Positions 43,458 to 53,727 are shown, numbered from the stretch's first letter. The stretch is DNA of 64,000 bases from Saltatorellus ferox (GCA_007751475.1 CP036434.1:7569524-7633523), one strand, 5' to 3'. Made by a program: numbers and translations. Notes: a model not told the origin generated them from the letters alone.

Positions 43458-46400
43458 TTGAACGCCCCCCTTCGTCACTCCTCCAGGGTTCGAATTCACG
43501 TCGCCCTGCTGGCAAGCGCCGTGCTGCTTCAGCCCGACGTGCAGGGTAGGACATCTGCGCTTCAAGAGCTCGATGGGACCATCGCGGGCGCGACACCGCT
43601 GCCTCCGCACTACCAGGTTTCGGCCTTCGGGCCCGAGGACGGCCTGCCGTCTAGAGGCGTGCGGGCCCTCGAGGTGGACGTGGATGGCAGGCTCTGGCTC
43701 GGGACCGCCGGGGGGATCGCCATCTACGACGGGCTACGCTTCAAGATCCTTCGGGCGAGCCAGACCCCCGGGCTCGGGAACGAGAGGATCACGTCTCTCG
43801 CAAGAGACTCCCAGAACGACCTCTGGATCGGCACATCGGGCGGACCGCTTTCGCGCTATCGCGATGGACGGTTCGAGGAGCTGGCGCCCCATGACGTGCT
43901 CGGCGACGTGGAGCAGATCGTGCCGGGAAGAGGCGATCAGGTCTGGTTCGCCGGCCTGCGGCTAGGGCTGTCTTCCCGGGGTCAGCTCTCCGTCTTTCGA
44001 CGTGGCGACCCGGAGGATGACCAGCCGATTCGACGCATTGCGCTCGACCGGCTCGGTGAGCCGTGGGTCGCCAGTAACTCGGGTCTCTACCACCTGGAAG
44101 AGGGTCGACTGATCCAGCTCAGTGACCGCTCCATGTCCTGGGTCCTGGCCGACCTGGAGGGGGATGTCTGGGCCCGAGAAAGCGTGACGGGCCAGCTCTT
44201 TGCCGTCGAAGATCCAGCGACGTTCTATCCAGGGGTGGAGTTCGATCAGATCACGGACGAGGTCGAAACCGGGCCCGATGACAGGGTCATCACCACTTCG
44301 AAGGGCCTCTTCTCCGTGGGCCCGGCCTCACCCGACCCCGAAGGAACCCGAGCGGGAGATCGACCGAAGGGCCCTCCCACGTTCACCCGGATCGACTCGC
44401 TCGGCGACGTTTCACTCCACGGCCTCGCTCGGAGCGCGCAGCGCGATCTCTGGGTGGGAACGTCCAGGGACGGCCTCCTGTACCTGGAGCCGAGTACGTC
44501 CGTTCCCGTCGCGCTATCGCTCGAAGACGTCGGGAGGCAGCCCTCCGTGCGGCTCGTTCAGTCGATCGGCGAGGAGAAGGTCATCGTTCGAACGACCGAG
44601 GGTGACCAGGCGTGGGTCGTGGGTCCCGATGGTTCTTCCCTCCCGATCCTCCTGGACGAGAAGCGCCTGCGCGACTTGACCGCAGCCTGCGTCGACGACC
44701 AGAAGAGAGTCATTCTCGGCGCGGGAGAGGGGCTCTTCTTCCTGGAGGGCCACCGGGCGGTTCCGGTGCCGGGCTACAGCGATCCCGTGGAGTTTCTCTG
44801 CAGCGATTCCACGGGCACGGTCTGGTACGCCGAAGGGTATCGGGTCACGGAATGGGTGACCGATCCAGGGAGGCAACCTCGCGTGCTCGGTCCGTTTGGT
44901 CATCGCGTTCGGCATCTCATCCCCGTTTCCGATGGGCTCCTGAGCCTCTCCCGGGACGTCATCGAACTGGGCGATCCGGACACGGAAGTGGTCACCACGC
45001 TCCACACTTTCCCCGGAGCGACCCTTCGATCTGCATTCGAGGATCATCGCGGGCATCTTTGGGTCACGACCTACGGGCACGGCCTCTATCGCCTTCGGGG
45101 TGACGACTGCGTCGATCACTGGAATCTGGAGAACGGCCTGCCTGATCTTTTCCTCGGCTGGATCGGTGATCCTTCAGGCCACGAGGGCCGTGAGTCCCTG
45201 TGGGTCAACTCGAACTCGGGTTCGATCCGACTCGACGTGGGGAGCCTCGATCCTGCCATCTCCGGGGACGGGGGATCGATCGAGTGCACGCTTCACGGTG
45301 GCCCGGAAGGGAACGGCCCGTGGGGAGGTTCTTTCTTGGACGGGCACCTCGCGCTGCCAACGGTGGACGGCCTCACCCTCATCGATACGTTCGTCGCCTC
45401 TCAGCACAGCGCCGCCCCGAGCGTTCTGATCACCTCGGTGGAAGCCAACGGAGACCCGTGGTCTGCGACCACGGCGCTCTTTGGCTCAGCCACCTTGCAG
45501 TTCCGCTATGCCGCCCTCGTCTTCCCGACCGCGGAGAACACTCTCTATCGCTATCGCCTGGAGGGGTACGACGAGAGCTGGGTCGACAATGGCCATGAGC
45601 GCACCGTTCGATTCACGGACCTTCCACCGGGCGACTATCGGTTTCAGGTCGAGGCGCGCTCCAGCGATAGCCCCTGGTCCGAACCTGTGGAGACCGCGAC
45701 GTTCACGATTCACCGCCACTGGTTCCAGCAGTGGCCGATTCGCGCGCTGCTCCTCGCGACACTTCTGGGTCTCCTGAGACTGCTGTACGCCTGGAGAACC
45801 GAGGCGATCCGCAACAAGAGCGTCGAGCTCGAAGCCGAAGTCGAGCAGCGCCGCGTCCTCGAGCGGGCTCTTCGGGCCAGCGCCCGCAATCATCGAACCA
45901 CGCTGGAGACCGCCATCGACGGGATCGTGACCTGTGATAAGGATGGCACCATCCGCTACGTCAATCCGGCGCTCGAGACGATGCTGGGATTCGACCATGC
46001 CGACCTCGAAGGCCAGCCCATCAGCCACCTGGGTATCGAGGGTGTCGATCAGGCCCTCGAGCAGTTCGCCCGCAAGTCACTCATCGGCAACGCCACGCGA
46101 GCCACGACGATCCAAAGAGAGGCACTCCAGGGCGATGGCTCGCCCATAGACGTCGAGATCACCATTGGACGTACCGGCGCGTCGCACGAGCAGCGCCTCG
46201 TTTGCGTGATCCGCGACATCAGCGAGCGCAAGCGGATGATCGACGCCATCGCGCAGAGCGAGCGCCGCTTTCGAGGGCTCTTTCAAACCGCTCCCTCCGC
46301 CATCTTCGTCTGGCATCGTGATGGCAGCATCGCCGAGTGGAACGACTACGCGGGCCGCCTCTTCGGCTGGCATGCAGAGCCTCCGGGCAAGACGGATCTG

Positions 46401-47369
46401 CTCGACCAGATCACGCCGAAGGCCCACCATGGGCACCTCCAAGAGGCGCTCACCCGCGCATTCGATGGGCACGTGGAGGAGAACCTCCTGTCCCCCACGG
46501 TCACGGCGCTCGGCGAGGTGAGGAGCTGCAGGTGGTACTTCTCGCCGATCAAGGACGGAAACGGCGACGTTCACACGGTCCTCGCGCTGGTCCTCGACGT
46601 GACGGACGAGGAAAGGTTGGCCCAGAGCGTCGAGCGACTGCGGCAGCGACTCGTCAAGGCAGAAGAAACGGAGCGAAGCCGGATCGCGCGGGAGCTCCAC
46701 GACGACCTGTCCCAGCGACTCGCCGCGCTCACGCTGGACGCGCAGCTGATCACCCAGGCGCCTGACAGTGAGGATCCACACCGCGCTTCGATCTCCCGAG
46801 CGCTCGCCGTCGAGCGAGTTCGGGCAGGCCTCGCCTCCATCGCGGTCGATGTCCACTCGATCTCCAGGCAGCTGCATCCCACCGTGGTAGACGATCTCGG
46901 ACTGGCGCGAGCCCTCAAGTCCGAGTGCGCTCGCCGCTCGGAGCAGGGTCTCGTGAGCGTCCGCTTCGCCGACCACTCCGAGGGCATCCAGGTGCCTGCG
47001 GCGGTCGCTCTCGCGCTGTTCCGGATCGCCCAGGAGTCGATCCGGAACGCCGAGCGACACGGTTCTCCCCAGAACATCGATGTGGAGCTCGACTCCGACG
47101 GAGAGTGCATCTCGCTGCGAGTCGCCGATGACGGGAGAGGCTTCGACCCTGCGGCTCTCGCCGGACTCCCGCGCGAGGGACGTGACGGGGGATTAGGTCT
47201 CGTCAGCATCCGGGAACGGGCCAAGCTCGTCGGCGGCTCGCTGAGCATCACCACCGATTTCGGTCAGGGAACCATCGTGCAGGTATCTGCGCCGCTGCAA
47301 CCTGCGACCGACACCGATCCGTGTAGCGAAAAGGAACACCCGCCTCGCCCGGTCGTGAAACGCCCGTAA
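43458..47369 (+). CDS. Propeller-PAS sensor histidine kinase
   Basis: The TTG at 43458 is the best start, with a signal peptide just after it (RIHVALLASAVLLQPDVQG), giving 1303 residues. The domains in order are: two Reg_prop propellers (residues 40-660, for example DGRLWLGTAGGIAIYDG), a Y_Y_Y domain (about 677-754), a membrane helix (758-778), two PAS domains (about 812-1055), a HisKA_3 dimerisation segment with H1081 in RIARELHDDLSQR, and an HATPase (NAERHGSPQN, VADDGRGFDPAAL, GGLGLVSIRERAKLVGG). It should sense a periplasmic ligand, often a glycan, and phosphorylate a NarL-type partner. No receiver or DNA-binding domain is fused and none lies next to it. It stands upstream of a GH18-like enzyme. 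Confidence 0.93.
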   Translation: MNAPLRHSSRVRIHVALLASAVLLQPDVQGRTSALQELDGTIAGATPLPPHYQVSAFGPEDGLPSRGVRALEVDVDGRLWLGTAGGIAIYDGLRFKILRASQTPGLGNERITSLARDSQNDLWIGTSGGPLSRYRDGRFEELAPHDVLGDVEQIVPGRGDQVWFAGLRLGLSSRGQLSVFRRGDPEDDQPIRRIALDRLGEPWVASNSGLYHLEEGRLIQLSDRSMSWVLADLEGDVWARESVTGQLFAVEDPATFYPGVEFDQITDEVETGPDDRVITTSKGLFSVGPASPDPEGTRAGDRPKGPPTFTRIDSLGDVSLHGLARSAQRDLWVGTSRDGLLYLEPSTSVPVALSLEDVGRQPSVRLVQSIGEEKVIVRTTEGDQAWVVGPDGSSLPILLDEKRLRDLTAACVDDQKRVILGAGEGLFFLEGHRAVPVPGYSDPVEFLCSDSTGTVWYAEGYRVTEWVTDPGRQPRVLGPFGHRVRHLIPVSDGLLSLSRDVIELGDPDTEVVTTLHTFPGATLRSAFEDHRGHLWVTTYGHGLYRLRGDDCVDHWNLENGLPDLFLGWIGDPSGHEGRESLWVNSNSGSIRLDVGSLDPAISGDGGSIECTLHGGPEGNGPWGGSFLDGHLALPTVDGLTLIDTFVASQHSAAPSVLITSVEANGDPWSATTALFGSATLQFRYAALVFPTAENTLYRYRLEGYDESWVDNGHERTVRFTDLPPGDYRFQVEARSSDSPWSEPVETATFTIHRHWFQQWPIRALLLATLLGLLRLLYAWRTEAIRNKSVELEAEVEQRRVLERALRASARNHRTTLETAIDGIVTCDKDGTIRYVNPALETMLGFDHADLEGQPISHLGIEGVDQALEQFARKSLIGNATRATTIQREALQGDGSPIDVEITIGRTGASHEQRLVCVIRDISERKRMIDAIAQSERRFRGLFQTAPSAIFVWHRDGSIAEWNDYAGRLFGWHAEPPGKTDLLDQITPKAHHGHLQEALTRAFDGHVEENLLSPTVTALGEVRSCRWYFSPIKDGNGDVHTVLALVLDVTDEERLAQSVERLRQRLVKAEETERSRIARELHDDLSQRLAALTLDAQLITQAPDSEDPHRASISRALAVERVRAGLASIAVDVHSISRQLHPTVVDDLGLARALKSECARRSEQGLVSVRFADHSEGIQVPAAVALALFRIAQESIRNAERHGSPQNIDVELDSDGECISLRVADDGRGFDPAALAGLPREGRDGGLGLVSIRERAKLVGGSLSITTDFGQGTIVQVSAPLQPATDTDPCSEKEHPPRPVVKRP

Positions 47370-47418
47370 GAGCCCCTGAACTCCCGTGGGAACGCCGGCC
47401 GACGCCTAGAATGGACGG

Positions 47419-50400
47419 ATGTCCAACCAAGGTTCATTGCTTCCCATCGCCGTCTGCTGCCTCCTGACGGGAGCCCTTGCTCCCTTTGCCATGGCCCAGG
47501 AGGGAGCCGAAGTTCCGCCTGCCTCGCGCACGCTCTCGACGCACGGCGCGCACATCCTGGAGCTGGGCAGAAGCGCCCATGCACCTTCGGAGGACCACAA
47601 CGAGGCCGAGCGAATCGGAGCTGCCATCGCGCGCCAGCGGCGGAGCCACCCGACGGCGACCGATGTGACCCCGAACGCGGCAGGAAGCCCGACCACGCCC
47701 GGGCCGACGGACCGCGCGCCGATCCACGGCATCGACGACGATTTCATCGTCTTCGGATACCTCCAGAGCGAGACCCAGGTCTTCCATCAGCGCTGGCACG
47801 CTCTCACCCACGTCGGCTCCAGATTCGTCGGCTTCGACTCCGCCGGCAACCTGACGGGAACGAGCGCCTTCACGAACCGCTCCTCGTACCTGAAAGCCGG
47901 AGGCGCCGCCGACACCGCCGGCGTGAAGATGATCCTCGTTCTGGCGAGCTTCGATGACGGCGCAGGCGGCGCGATCGCCAGCGTCATGACCTCCGCGTCC
48001 CGGCGCGCCAACCTCGTCAATCAGCTCGTCAACCTCCTCGCGAACGATTCGTACTGCCACGGCGTCAGCATCGACATCGAGTTCTCCTGGGGCTCTGCCG
48101 TGCGCGACGGTCTCACGGCGTTCATGGCCCAGCTCCGCGCGGGCCTCGACGGTCTCGGTCCTGGCTACGAACTCAGCATCTACACGAACGCCATCTTCAG
48201 CTCCAACCAGTGGGACTTCGACGCCGAAACGGGCATCACCCCTTCCATCGACTACATGCTCTACAGCATGTACGACTGGGCGAGCGGCTCCACGCCCCAC
48301 GCGATCAGCGACTTCGACAACTGCCTCGGCTCGTCGAAGATGCACGCCTACCTGAACGATGGGCTGCCGCCCGAGAAGCTCGTGCCCGTGATCTCCGCGT
48401 ATTCACGCCAGTGGAGCAACACCGCGAGCTACGACGTCGCCGGCACGAGCCCTTCGTCCTCGGGTTTCACGGACGGTCTCTTCGACGTGACCCTCAACAG
48501 CAGCATCGGCACGCCCGCGCAGAACTACGTCACGGGCGACGAAGCGGCGTGGTACACCTGGAACTCCGGTAGCCAGCGCGTTCGTACCTTCGAGGGCCTG
48601 GAGGGCATGGAGTACAAGATCCGCCATGCACTTTCGCTCCAGGATCCGTCGGGGCGCTGGAGCGGTCGCCGGATCGGCGGCGTCGGCTTCTGGTCGCTCA
48701 TGTGGATGGCGGAGTTCACGTCCATCGACCCGCGGACGGGCGGCAGCGTCGCGCGCACGCGCACCTATCCGCACGTCTACGAGATGCTCCACGAGATCTT
48801 CGCGCCACCGGGGACACGCGCGTACTCGCTCGATTCCTTCAGCGGCCTCGATCCGCGCTGGCGCGATCCGAACCTCGCCCGGGACACGGTGGGCGACAGC
48901 AACGGTGATTCCTCCCTTGCGCTCGTGCCCGCGCCCGCTGGCGAGGGCAACGCGATGCGCATCGCCTACGACTTCGAAGGGAGCGGAGCGAACCGCGCCG
49001 TCGTGGCCCACGAGGTGCTCGCGTCGCCGCTCGCCCCCACCGTCACCGACACGAACAGCGTCCTCGGCGTCGTCTCCGCGTCGACGAAGCTCAAGGCGTT
49101 CGTCCTCGTCACCCAGCCGCAGGCGGGCTACACCATGCGCATGCTCGCGGTCGACGGCTCACGGCAGCTGGAAAGCTCCCCCTCCATCTCCCTTGCGCAG
49201 CCGGGCTGGCACGTGCTGACCTGGGACCTCACGGACCCGTTCAGCGTCGCTGGCTTCCCCACGCAGGAGCCTGCGTTCTTCAGCGGCAACTCGATCCTGA
49301 ATAGCACAGGCCTTGGCGCCCGCGACATCGGCTTCTACGGCTTCGTCATCGAGGGCACCGGCGACGCCGTCGGCGAGGTCATCGTCGATTCGATCACCTA
49401 CGAACACGTTGATCCCGAGCAGAAGAGCTACCGGATCAACGAGTTTCGCTACGCGGAGTCCGGGCTGGAGTTCGTCGAGATCCATGGACCGGCCGGTCCG
49501 CTGCCCTCGGGCCTGACCCTGCGCACGTACGGCGCCTCCAACGGCACGGTGGCTCGCGAATTCCCGCTCTCCGGCTCGATCCCCGACATGGGCGGCGGCT
49601 TCGGCCTGTTCGTGGCGGGCGACCCCGGTACGCCGAACGTGGCCAGCACGACCGGCTTCAGCGCGGCCGGTGACGACCTTTCCAACCTGAACCCGACCGG
49701 GCTTCAGCTGCTGAACGTCTCGAGCCAGCACGTATACGACAACGTGGTGTACGAGGCCTTCGGAGGCCTCGGCGACCTCATCCGCCGCGAGACGCTCGGC
49801 GTCACCTCGGGCGGCTGGCCCTGGTTCGGCGAGATCGCGAACGGCTTCGACGGTTCGGGTGCCCGCTACACGGCGGGACGATACCCCGACGGTCTGGACA
49901 CGGGCCGCAACGCCGAGGACTTCTCGTTCCAGGCGGCGAGCCCCGGTGAGCCCAACGGCGACCGACTCACCCTACCGGCTACCTTCGACTTCGAGACCGC
50001 TTCACCGGCGTTCTTCTCCACGTTCGGGAGCGTCCTGCGCTCGTCGCCGCTCGCGGCGGGTATCCCAGCCTCCCCGGGGGGTGGCCTTGCGTGGCGCTGC
50101 GTGGACCCGAGCGGCGGTGGCGTCATCGGCATCGCAGGCGACGCGGCTCTCGGACGTACGCGCGGCTACACCGTCACCGGCGACCTCTATGTGCCGTCGA
50201 GCACCGATCCGGCCCAGGCCATCGCGCTGGGCATCTGCGGCTCCCAGGGCAGCCGCTTCTTCCCCGCGGACAGCGACGCCCGGCTGTCCGGCTACGAGAA
50301 CGGCTACTGGCTCATCTACGAGAACCGGGCCGGGGTCAACCTCAACGACGGACGCATCGACCACGGGCTGATCTGGGAACTCGTTCATGCCAGCCACGAC

Positions 50401-50718
50401 CAAATGGACGGCGAGCCCGTCCAGCTCATGGAGGCCCTCCCCAACTTCGTTCTCGGCATCGCGGAGGGGCAGTGGGTTCCATTCTCGATCACCCTCGATC
50501 CCTACGAGCCGACGGGCGGCCAGCTCGTGGTGATCCTGAACGATCGGGAGATTTTCCGCGGCGCTCTGCCGGAGGGCGGTCGCCGAAGCGGCGCCTTCCA
50601 GGTCGGGTTCCGCGAGAACCACGCGGGTCCCCCGATCGCCTCGGAAGGCACCTGGATCGACAACCTTCACATCGACCACGCAGGCCCTGAGAGCCAGGCG
50701 GGTAGCGATCCCGACTGA
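47419..50718 (+). CDS. Secreted multidomain GH18-like (chitinase-type) enzyme
   Basis: The product has 1099 residues with a signal peptide (LLPIAVCCLLTGALAPFAMA). Residues 105-480 form a GH18-like barrel: HGVSIDIEFSWG holds Asp219 and the putative acid Glu221. The usual DGxDxDxE motif is altered, with His and Ser at the first two acidic sites, so activity should be tested rather than assumed. WSLMWMAEF near 430 is a barrel strand. From about 667 a lamin-tail-like domain follows (YRINEFRYAESGLEFVEIHG), and the last 250 residues are a β-sandwich (FSITLDPYEPTGGQLVVILN). It lies 49 bp after the sensor kinase. Extracellular action on chitin or peptidoglycan-like polymers is inferred. Confidence 0.85.
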   Translation: MSNQGSLLPIAVCCLLTGALAPFAMAQEGAEVPPASRTLSTHGAHILELGRSAHAPSEDHNEAERIGAAIARQRRSHPTATDVTPNAAGSPTTPGPTDRAPIHGIDDDFIVFGYLQSETQVFHQRWHALTHVGSRFVGFDSAGNLTGTSAFTNRSSYLKAGGAADTAGVKMILVLASFDDGAGGAIASVMTSASRRANLVNQLVNLLANDSYCHGVSIDIEFSWGSAVRDGLTAFMAQLRAGLDGLGPGYELSIYTNAIFSSNQWDFDAETGITPSIDYMLYSMYDWASGSTPHAISDFDNCLGSSKMHAYLNDGLPPEKLVPVISAYSRQWSNTASYDVAGTSPSSSGFTDGLFDVTLNSSIGTPAQNYVTGDEAAWYTWNSGSQRVRTFEGLEGMEYKIRHALSLQDPSGRWSGRRIGGVGFWSLMWMAEFTSIDPRTGGSVARTRTYPHVYEMLHEIFAPPGTRAYSLDSFSGLDPRWRDPNLARDTVGDSNGDSSLALVPAPAGEGNAMRIAYDFEGSGANRAVVAHEVLASPLAPTVTDTNSVLGVVSASTKLKAFVLVTQPQAGYTMRMLAVDGSRQLESSPSISLAQPGWHVLTWDLTDPFSVAGFPTQEPAFFSGNSILNSTGLGARDIGFYGFVIEGTGDAVGEVIVDSITYEHVDPEQKSYRINEFRYAESGLEFVEIHGPAGPLPSGLTLRTYGASNGTVAREFPLSGSIPDMGGGFGLFVAGDPGTPNVASTTGFSAAGDDLSNLNPTGLQLLNVSSQHVYDNVVYEAFGGLGDLIRRETLGVTSGGWPWFGEIANGFDGSGARYTAGRYPDGLDTGRNAEDFSFQAASPGEPNGDRLTLPATFDFETASPAFFSTFGSVLRSSPLAAGIPASPGGGLAWRCVDPSGGGVIGIAGDAALGRTRGYTVTGDLYVPSSTDPAQAIALGICGSQGSRFFPADSDARLSGYENGYWLIYENRAGVNLNDGRIDHGLIWELVHASHDQMDGEPVQLMEALPNFVLGIAEGQWVPFSITLDPYEPTGGQLVVILNDREIFRGALPEGGRRSGAFQVGFRENHAGPPIASEGTWIDNLHIDHAGPESQAGSDPD

Positions 50719-50727
50719 GGCCATCGG

Positions 50728-51486
50728 TCAACTGCTGGTGGAGCAAACGCCGCGAAGCTCGCTCTGCAGCAGTTCGTTCTGCATGGCGCGGCAGCGACGG
50801 ATCAGACTGGCGTGCCTCTCCTCGGCCTCGTGAATCTTCTCCCGAGCGTCCGAGGTGAGCTGGCCATCGTCCGAATACCAGCACGCGTCGCCGTCCTCGT
50901 GCGTCGGACAGTCCGGCTGAAACGCGCCCAGCATCGCGGGGTCATCCGTCAATCCGAGCAGATCGCAGAGCCGGGTGAGGACCCGACCGGGGTCGTTCAG
51001 AAGGTTCTGTTCGCGCAGAACGATCGGCGACAGGTTCATGGTGCTTCGTACCCAGCGGTAGATCTCCAGCTGGTGAGGCACGCAGGTGTCTTCGATGTAG
51101 GCGAGGCCTGAATCGGAGTGCGACTGGGCGATGACGAGCCGCGGATCACGAAGCAGGAAGACGTGCTGGAATCCGGTCAGCCAGTCGCGGTCCGTGTGCA
51201 GTAGTAGCTGCTTCGCCATGTGCTTCTGGACCCAGAGCCTCGGGGCCTCGCACCCGGGGGGACTCAGCGGAGCGGCTCGGAGACGTTCGACGGTCTCGTT
51301 CCATAGCGTGAGGTCCTCGAAGAGGCGCGTCTCGTCTTCGCGTTCGAAGCGTCTCGTGTGAGCCAGGTAGGCAGGCGCCAGGGGCTCATCGGACACCGCG
51401 CAGTCATCGCGACGGTCGAATGCGCGAAGCAATCGGCAAGGGGCCGGACTGGGGGCGCACCAGAGGGCGACACGGGTCAGCAGCAT
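50728..51486 (-). CDS. Sulfotransferase-family protein with a degenerate PAPS loop
   Basis: The ATG at 51486 gives 252 residues and places VALWCAP near the start, as in this family. Typical members continue with PRSxST for binding the 5'-phosphosulfate of PAPS. Here the same positions read PSPAPCRLLRAF, so the Arg-Ser and the Ser-Thr are missing, although LLRAF and the following DDCAVSDEPLAPAYL match the family. The rest is intact: QHVFLLRDPRLVIAQ is the 3'-phosphate-binding motif. It may be inactive, have another donor, or carry compensating small indels. The gene converges with the GH18-like gene with 9 bp between stops. Confidence 0.75.
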   Translation of the reverse strand: MLLTRVALWCAPSPAPCRLLRAFDRRDDCAVSDEPLAPAYLAHTRRFEREDETRLFEDLTLWNETVERLRAAPLSPPGCEAPRLWVQKHMAKQLLLHTDRDWLTGFQHVFLLRDPRLVIAQSHSDSGLAYIEDTCVPHQLEIYRWVRSTMNLSPIVLREQNLLNDPGRVLTRLCDLLGLTDDPAMLGAFQPDCPTHEDGDACWYSDDGQLTSDAREKIHEAEERHASLIRRCRAMQNELLQSELRGVCSTSS

Positions 51487-51732
51487 GGGAGATCGACGGA
51501 GACGGGACGGAATGGGACCCTGGGGAGCGCGGGAACATAGCGTCGTACGTGCCATCCGCAGGGTCCCCCATGACGGGCTCGACAGGATGTCGTTCGCAGT
51601 GCCAGGAAATAGCGGAATGACCGACCTCTCGCACGTCGAACAAATCGTTTACACAGCCAGGCTCGCGTCCCCATCGTGCATCAGGCTGGCCGGATGACCC
51701 GTGCCCGATCGTTGGCGCGATAGACTGCTCCG

Positions 51733-52401
51733 ATGCAACGCACCCTCGCACGGCCGCTGGCCCTCGGCCTCCTCTTTTCGCTCACCTCCTGCCTCGCGGC
51801 CGACAAACCCATCTTCGACGAGCTGGACGCTCGTGCACAGTCCGGGAACCGGGCCGCCACGCCGGGTACACCTCCCCCCGGGTCGCCCTCGGGCTCCGTG
51901 GCTCCGGTGGCAGACGGGATACCGATCCCCCAAACCGGTCCGGTCCTCCCCAGGAACGCGGCGGAGGCGCCGGAGATCGCAGGACTGCGCTTCCTTCACG
52001 GCTCCTGGATCGCCGTCAATCCGAACAAGACGGTGAACGAGGAGACCTGGACCCTGCCGCGCGGCAACTTCCTCATGGGGACCTTCCGACAGATCCGCCT
52101 CGACGGCGACTGTGCCTTCGTCGAGCTCAGCCAGATCGCCCTCGAAGAGGGAGAGATCGTTCTGCGCCTGCGGCACATGCACGGCAGGCTCGAGGTCCCG
52201 GAGGGCCGAGCTGATATCTCCCAGTTCAAGCTCGTGAGCCTCACCAAGGACCGCGTCGAGTTCGCTGGCGTGAACGCAGCGGAGAGCGTCAAGAGCGTCA
52301 TCTACGAGCGATTGAGCGCCACCGAGCTCCAGCAGTCCATCCTCTTTGCGCCCGAGAGCGGTGAGAAGGATTTCGTCACGCGCTACACGCTCGATCGCTG
52401 A
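51733..52401 (+). CDS. Lipoprotein with DUF6265-like domain
   Basis: The product has 222 residues. A lipoprotein signal (ALGLLFSLTSCLAADK) has its Cys in a lipobox LTSC. A Pro/Gly-rich linker covers residues 35-80. The C-terminal domain (residues 85-222) starts RFLHGSWIAVNPNKTVNEET, then NFLMGTFRQIRL, and ends SGEKDFVTRYTLDR, a pattern of small β-barrel lipocalin-like proteins of the DUF6265 type; this assignment is tentative. It is probably attached to the outer or inner membrane. A strong hairpin follows at 52451, shared with the convergent thioredoxin-like gene. Confidence 0.75.
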   Translation: MQRTLARPLALGLLFSLTSCLAADKPIFDELDARAQSGNRAATPGTPPPGSPSGSVAPVADGIPIPQTGPVLPRNAAEAPEIAGLRFLHGSWIAVNPNKTVNEETWTLPRGNFLMGTFRQIRLDGDCAFVELSQIALEEGEIVLRLRHMHGRLEVPEGRADISQFKLVSLTKDRVEFAGVNAAESVKSVIYERLSATELQQSILFAPESGEKDFVTRYTLDR

Positions 52402-52450
52402 GCCGCGCGCCCGGGACGTGGATCCCCACTGCCCGAGCCATCAGGCAAGA

Positions 52451-52492
52451 AAACGGCCAAGCCCGCTCGATGACGAGCGGGCCTGGCCGTTT
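52451..52492. terminator. Bidirectional intrinsic terminator
   Basis: AAACGGCCAAGCCCGCTCG (52451-52469) pairs with 52474-52492 over 19 positions with one mismatch around ATGA. A run of A precedes and T follows, so it can end transcripts from both convergent genes (stops at 52401 and 52530). Confidence 0.9.
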
Positions 52493-52529
52493 CCATCGCA
52501 GGAGAAGTCTCCCGCCTGGGATCAAAGGA

Positions 52530-53591
52530 TCAGCCGATGATCTCTTTCAGCGCGGCCAGCATCTCCGGATCGTCGGTTCCGATCTCCATCGCCTTCGCAC
52601 CGAGCTTCGCCGCCTTGTCGGCGTCCTCCAGCGGGCCAGCGCACCAGCGCGCAGCCGTGAAGTTGAGTCGGAAGCCAAGCTCCTTGTCCTGGAAGCCCAT
52701 CGGGTTGACTTCCTCCAGCGCCGCGACGGCCGCACGCGCGGTCTCATCGTCCCGAACCTGGCTGAACGCCGACTCGACGGTGATCTCGAAGAGCCCCTTC
52801 TCGTTCTTCGGATCCGCTTCCTTCGCGTAGGCGACGAGTTCGTCGTCGACGATCCCCTTCGTGAGGAGCGCCTTCGCGGCGACCTCTTTCTTGCCCGCCT
52901 TGTTGTCGGCGTCCGTGTCGAAGCCCCAGCGGACGTGATCGACCAGGCTGCTGACGAACGGCGAGTCCGCGTCCATATCGTTGAACGCGGTGACGAGATC
53001 GCCCCAGGCAGCCCACTTCGCCTCGTCGCCTTCGGCGGAGGTGAACGCGTCGGCCACGCGCTTCGACGCAACCATGGCCTTCTTGCCCGAAGCCGCGATC
53101 TCGTTCATGTGCTTGACGTATGCCTCGGGCCCGCCGGCCTGGTAGCCCGTCTGGGCATAGGCCACACCGTCGGTGTTCATGAGGAAGATCGTCGGGAACC
53201 CGCGGACGCCGAGCTCATCCTTCAGCTCTTCGTTGCGCTTCGGGTTCGGCACGAGGGCCTTCGCCTCGTCGGAGCGCGGGAAGTCGAGCGCCACGAACAC
53301 GTAGTTCTTGGAGGCCTCGTCGATCCACTCGGCGTGATCGAACACCTCGTCGTGCAGCTTGATGCACCAGCCGCACCAGTCCGAGCCGGTGAAGTCCACG
53401 AGGAGATCCTTGCCCTCGGCCTTGGCGACCTTGACCGCCTCGTCGTAGTCCGCGAACCAGCGACCCTCCGTGACAGGAGCGAGAACGGAGGACGCGCCGC
53501 CGAGCGTGTTGGAAGTCATCGCTGGAGCAGCGAGGACCGAGGAAGTGAACAGGACGGGCGCCAGGGCCGCGAGGAGGAGGGTTTTCTTCAT
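52530..53591 (-). CDS. Secreted thioredoxin-like protein
   Basis: The product has 353 residues. A signal peptide (KKTLLLAALAPVLFTSSVLA) is followed by a thioredoxin fold (residues 45-165). The redox site is CGWC at residues 73-76 in GSDWCGWCIKLHDEVF, and the cis-proline loop is VRGFPTIFLM. The remaining 185 residues are helical and of unknown function (DDETARAAVAALEEVNPMGF). It probably keeps or forms disulfides of exported proteins, fitting the Cys-rich secreted proteins elsewhere in the window. The start follows a Met-Lys-Lys context. The stop faces the strong terminator at 52451. Confidence 0.9.
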   Translation of the reverse strand: MKKTLLLAALAPVLFTSSVLAAPAMTSNTLGGASSVLAPVTEGRWFADYDEAVKVAKAEGKDLLVDFTGSDWCGWCIKLHDEVFDHAEWIDEASKNYVFVALDFPRSDEAKALVPNPKRNEELKDELGVRGFPTIFLMNTDGVAYAQTGYQAGGPEAYVKHMNEIAASGKKAMVASKRVADAFTSAEGDEAKWAAWGDLVTAFNDMDADSPFVSSLVDHVRWGFDTDADNKAGKKEVAAKALLTKGIVDDELVAYAKEADPKNEKGLFEITVESAFSQVRDDETARAAVAALEEVNPMGFQDKELGFRLNFTAARWCAGPLEDADKAAKLGAKAMEIGTDDPEMLAALKEIIG

Positions 53592-53727
53592 GTGTGCATG
53601 TCAGCCAGCAGGGCTGGAGGCGGAATCGATCTGGATTCCGGCGCAGGAACGTAGGCCGGAAGCGTGTACGTACGGCGAGGAAAAGTGTGACGAAATCCGA
53701 TGATCCCGTCCTCATGCTAACCGACGC

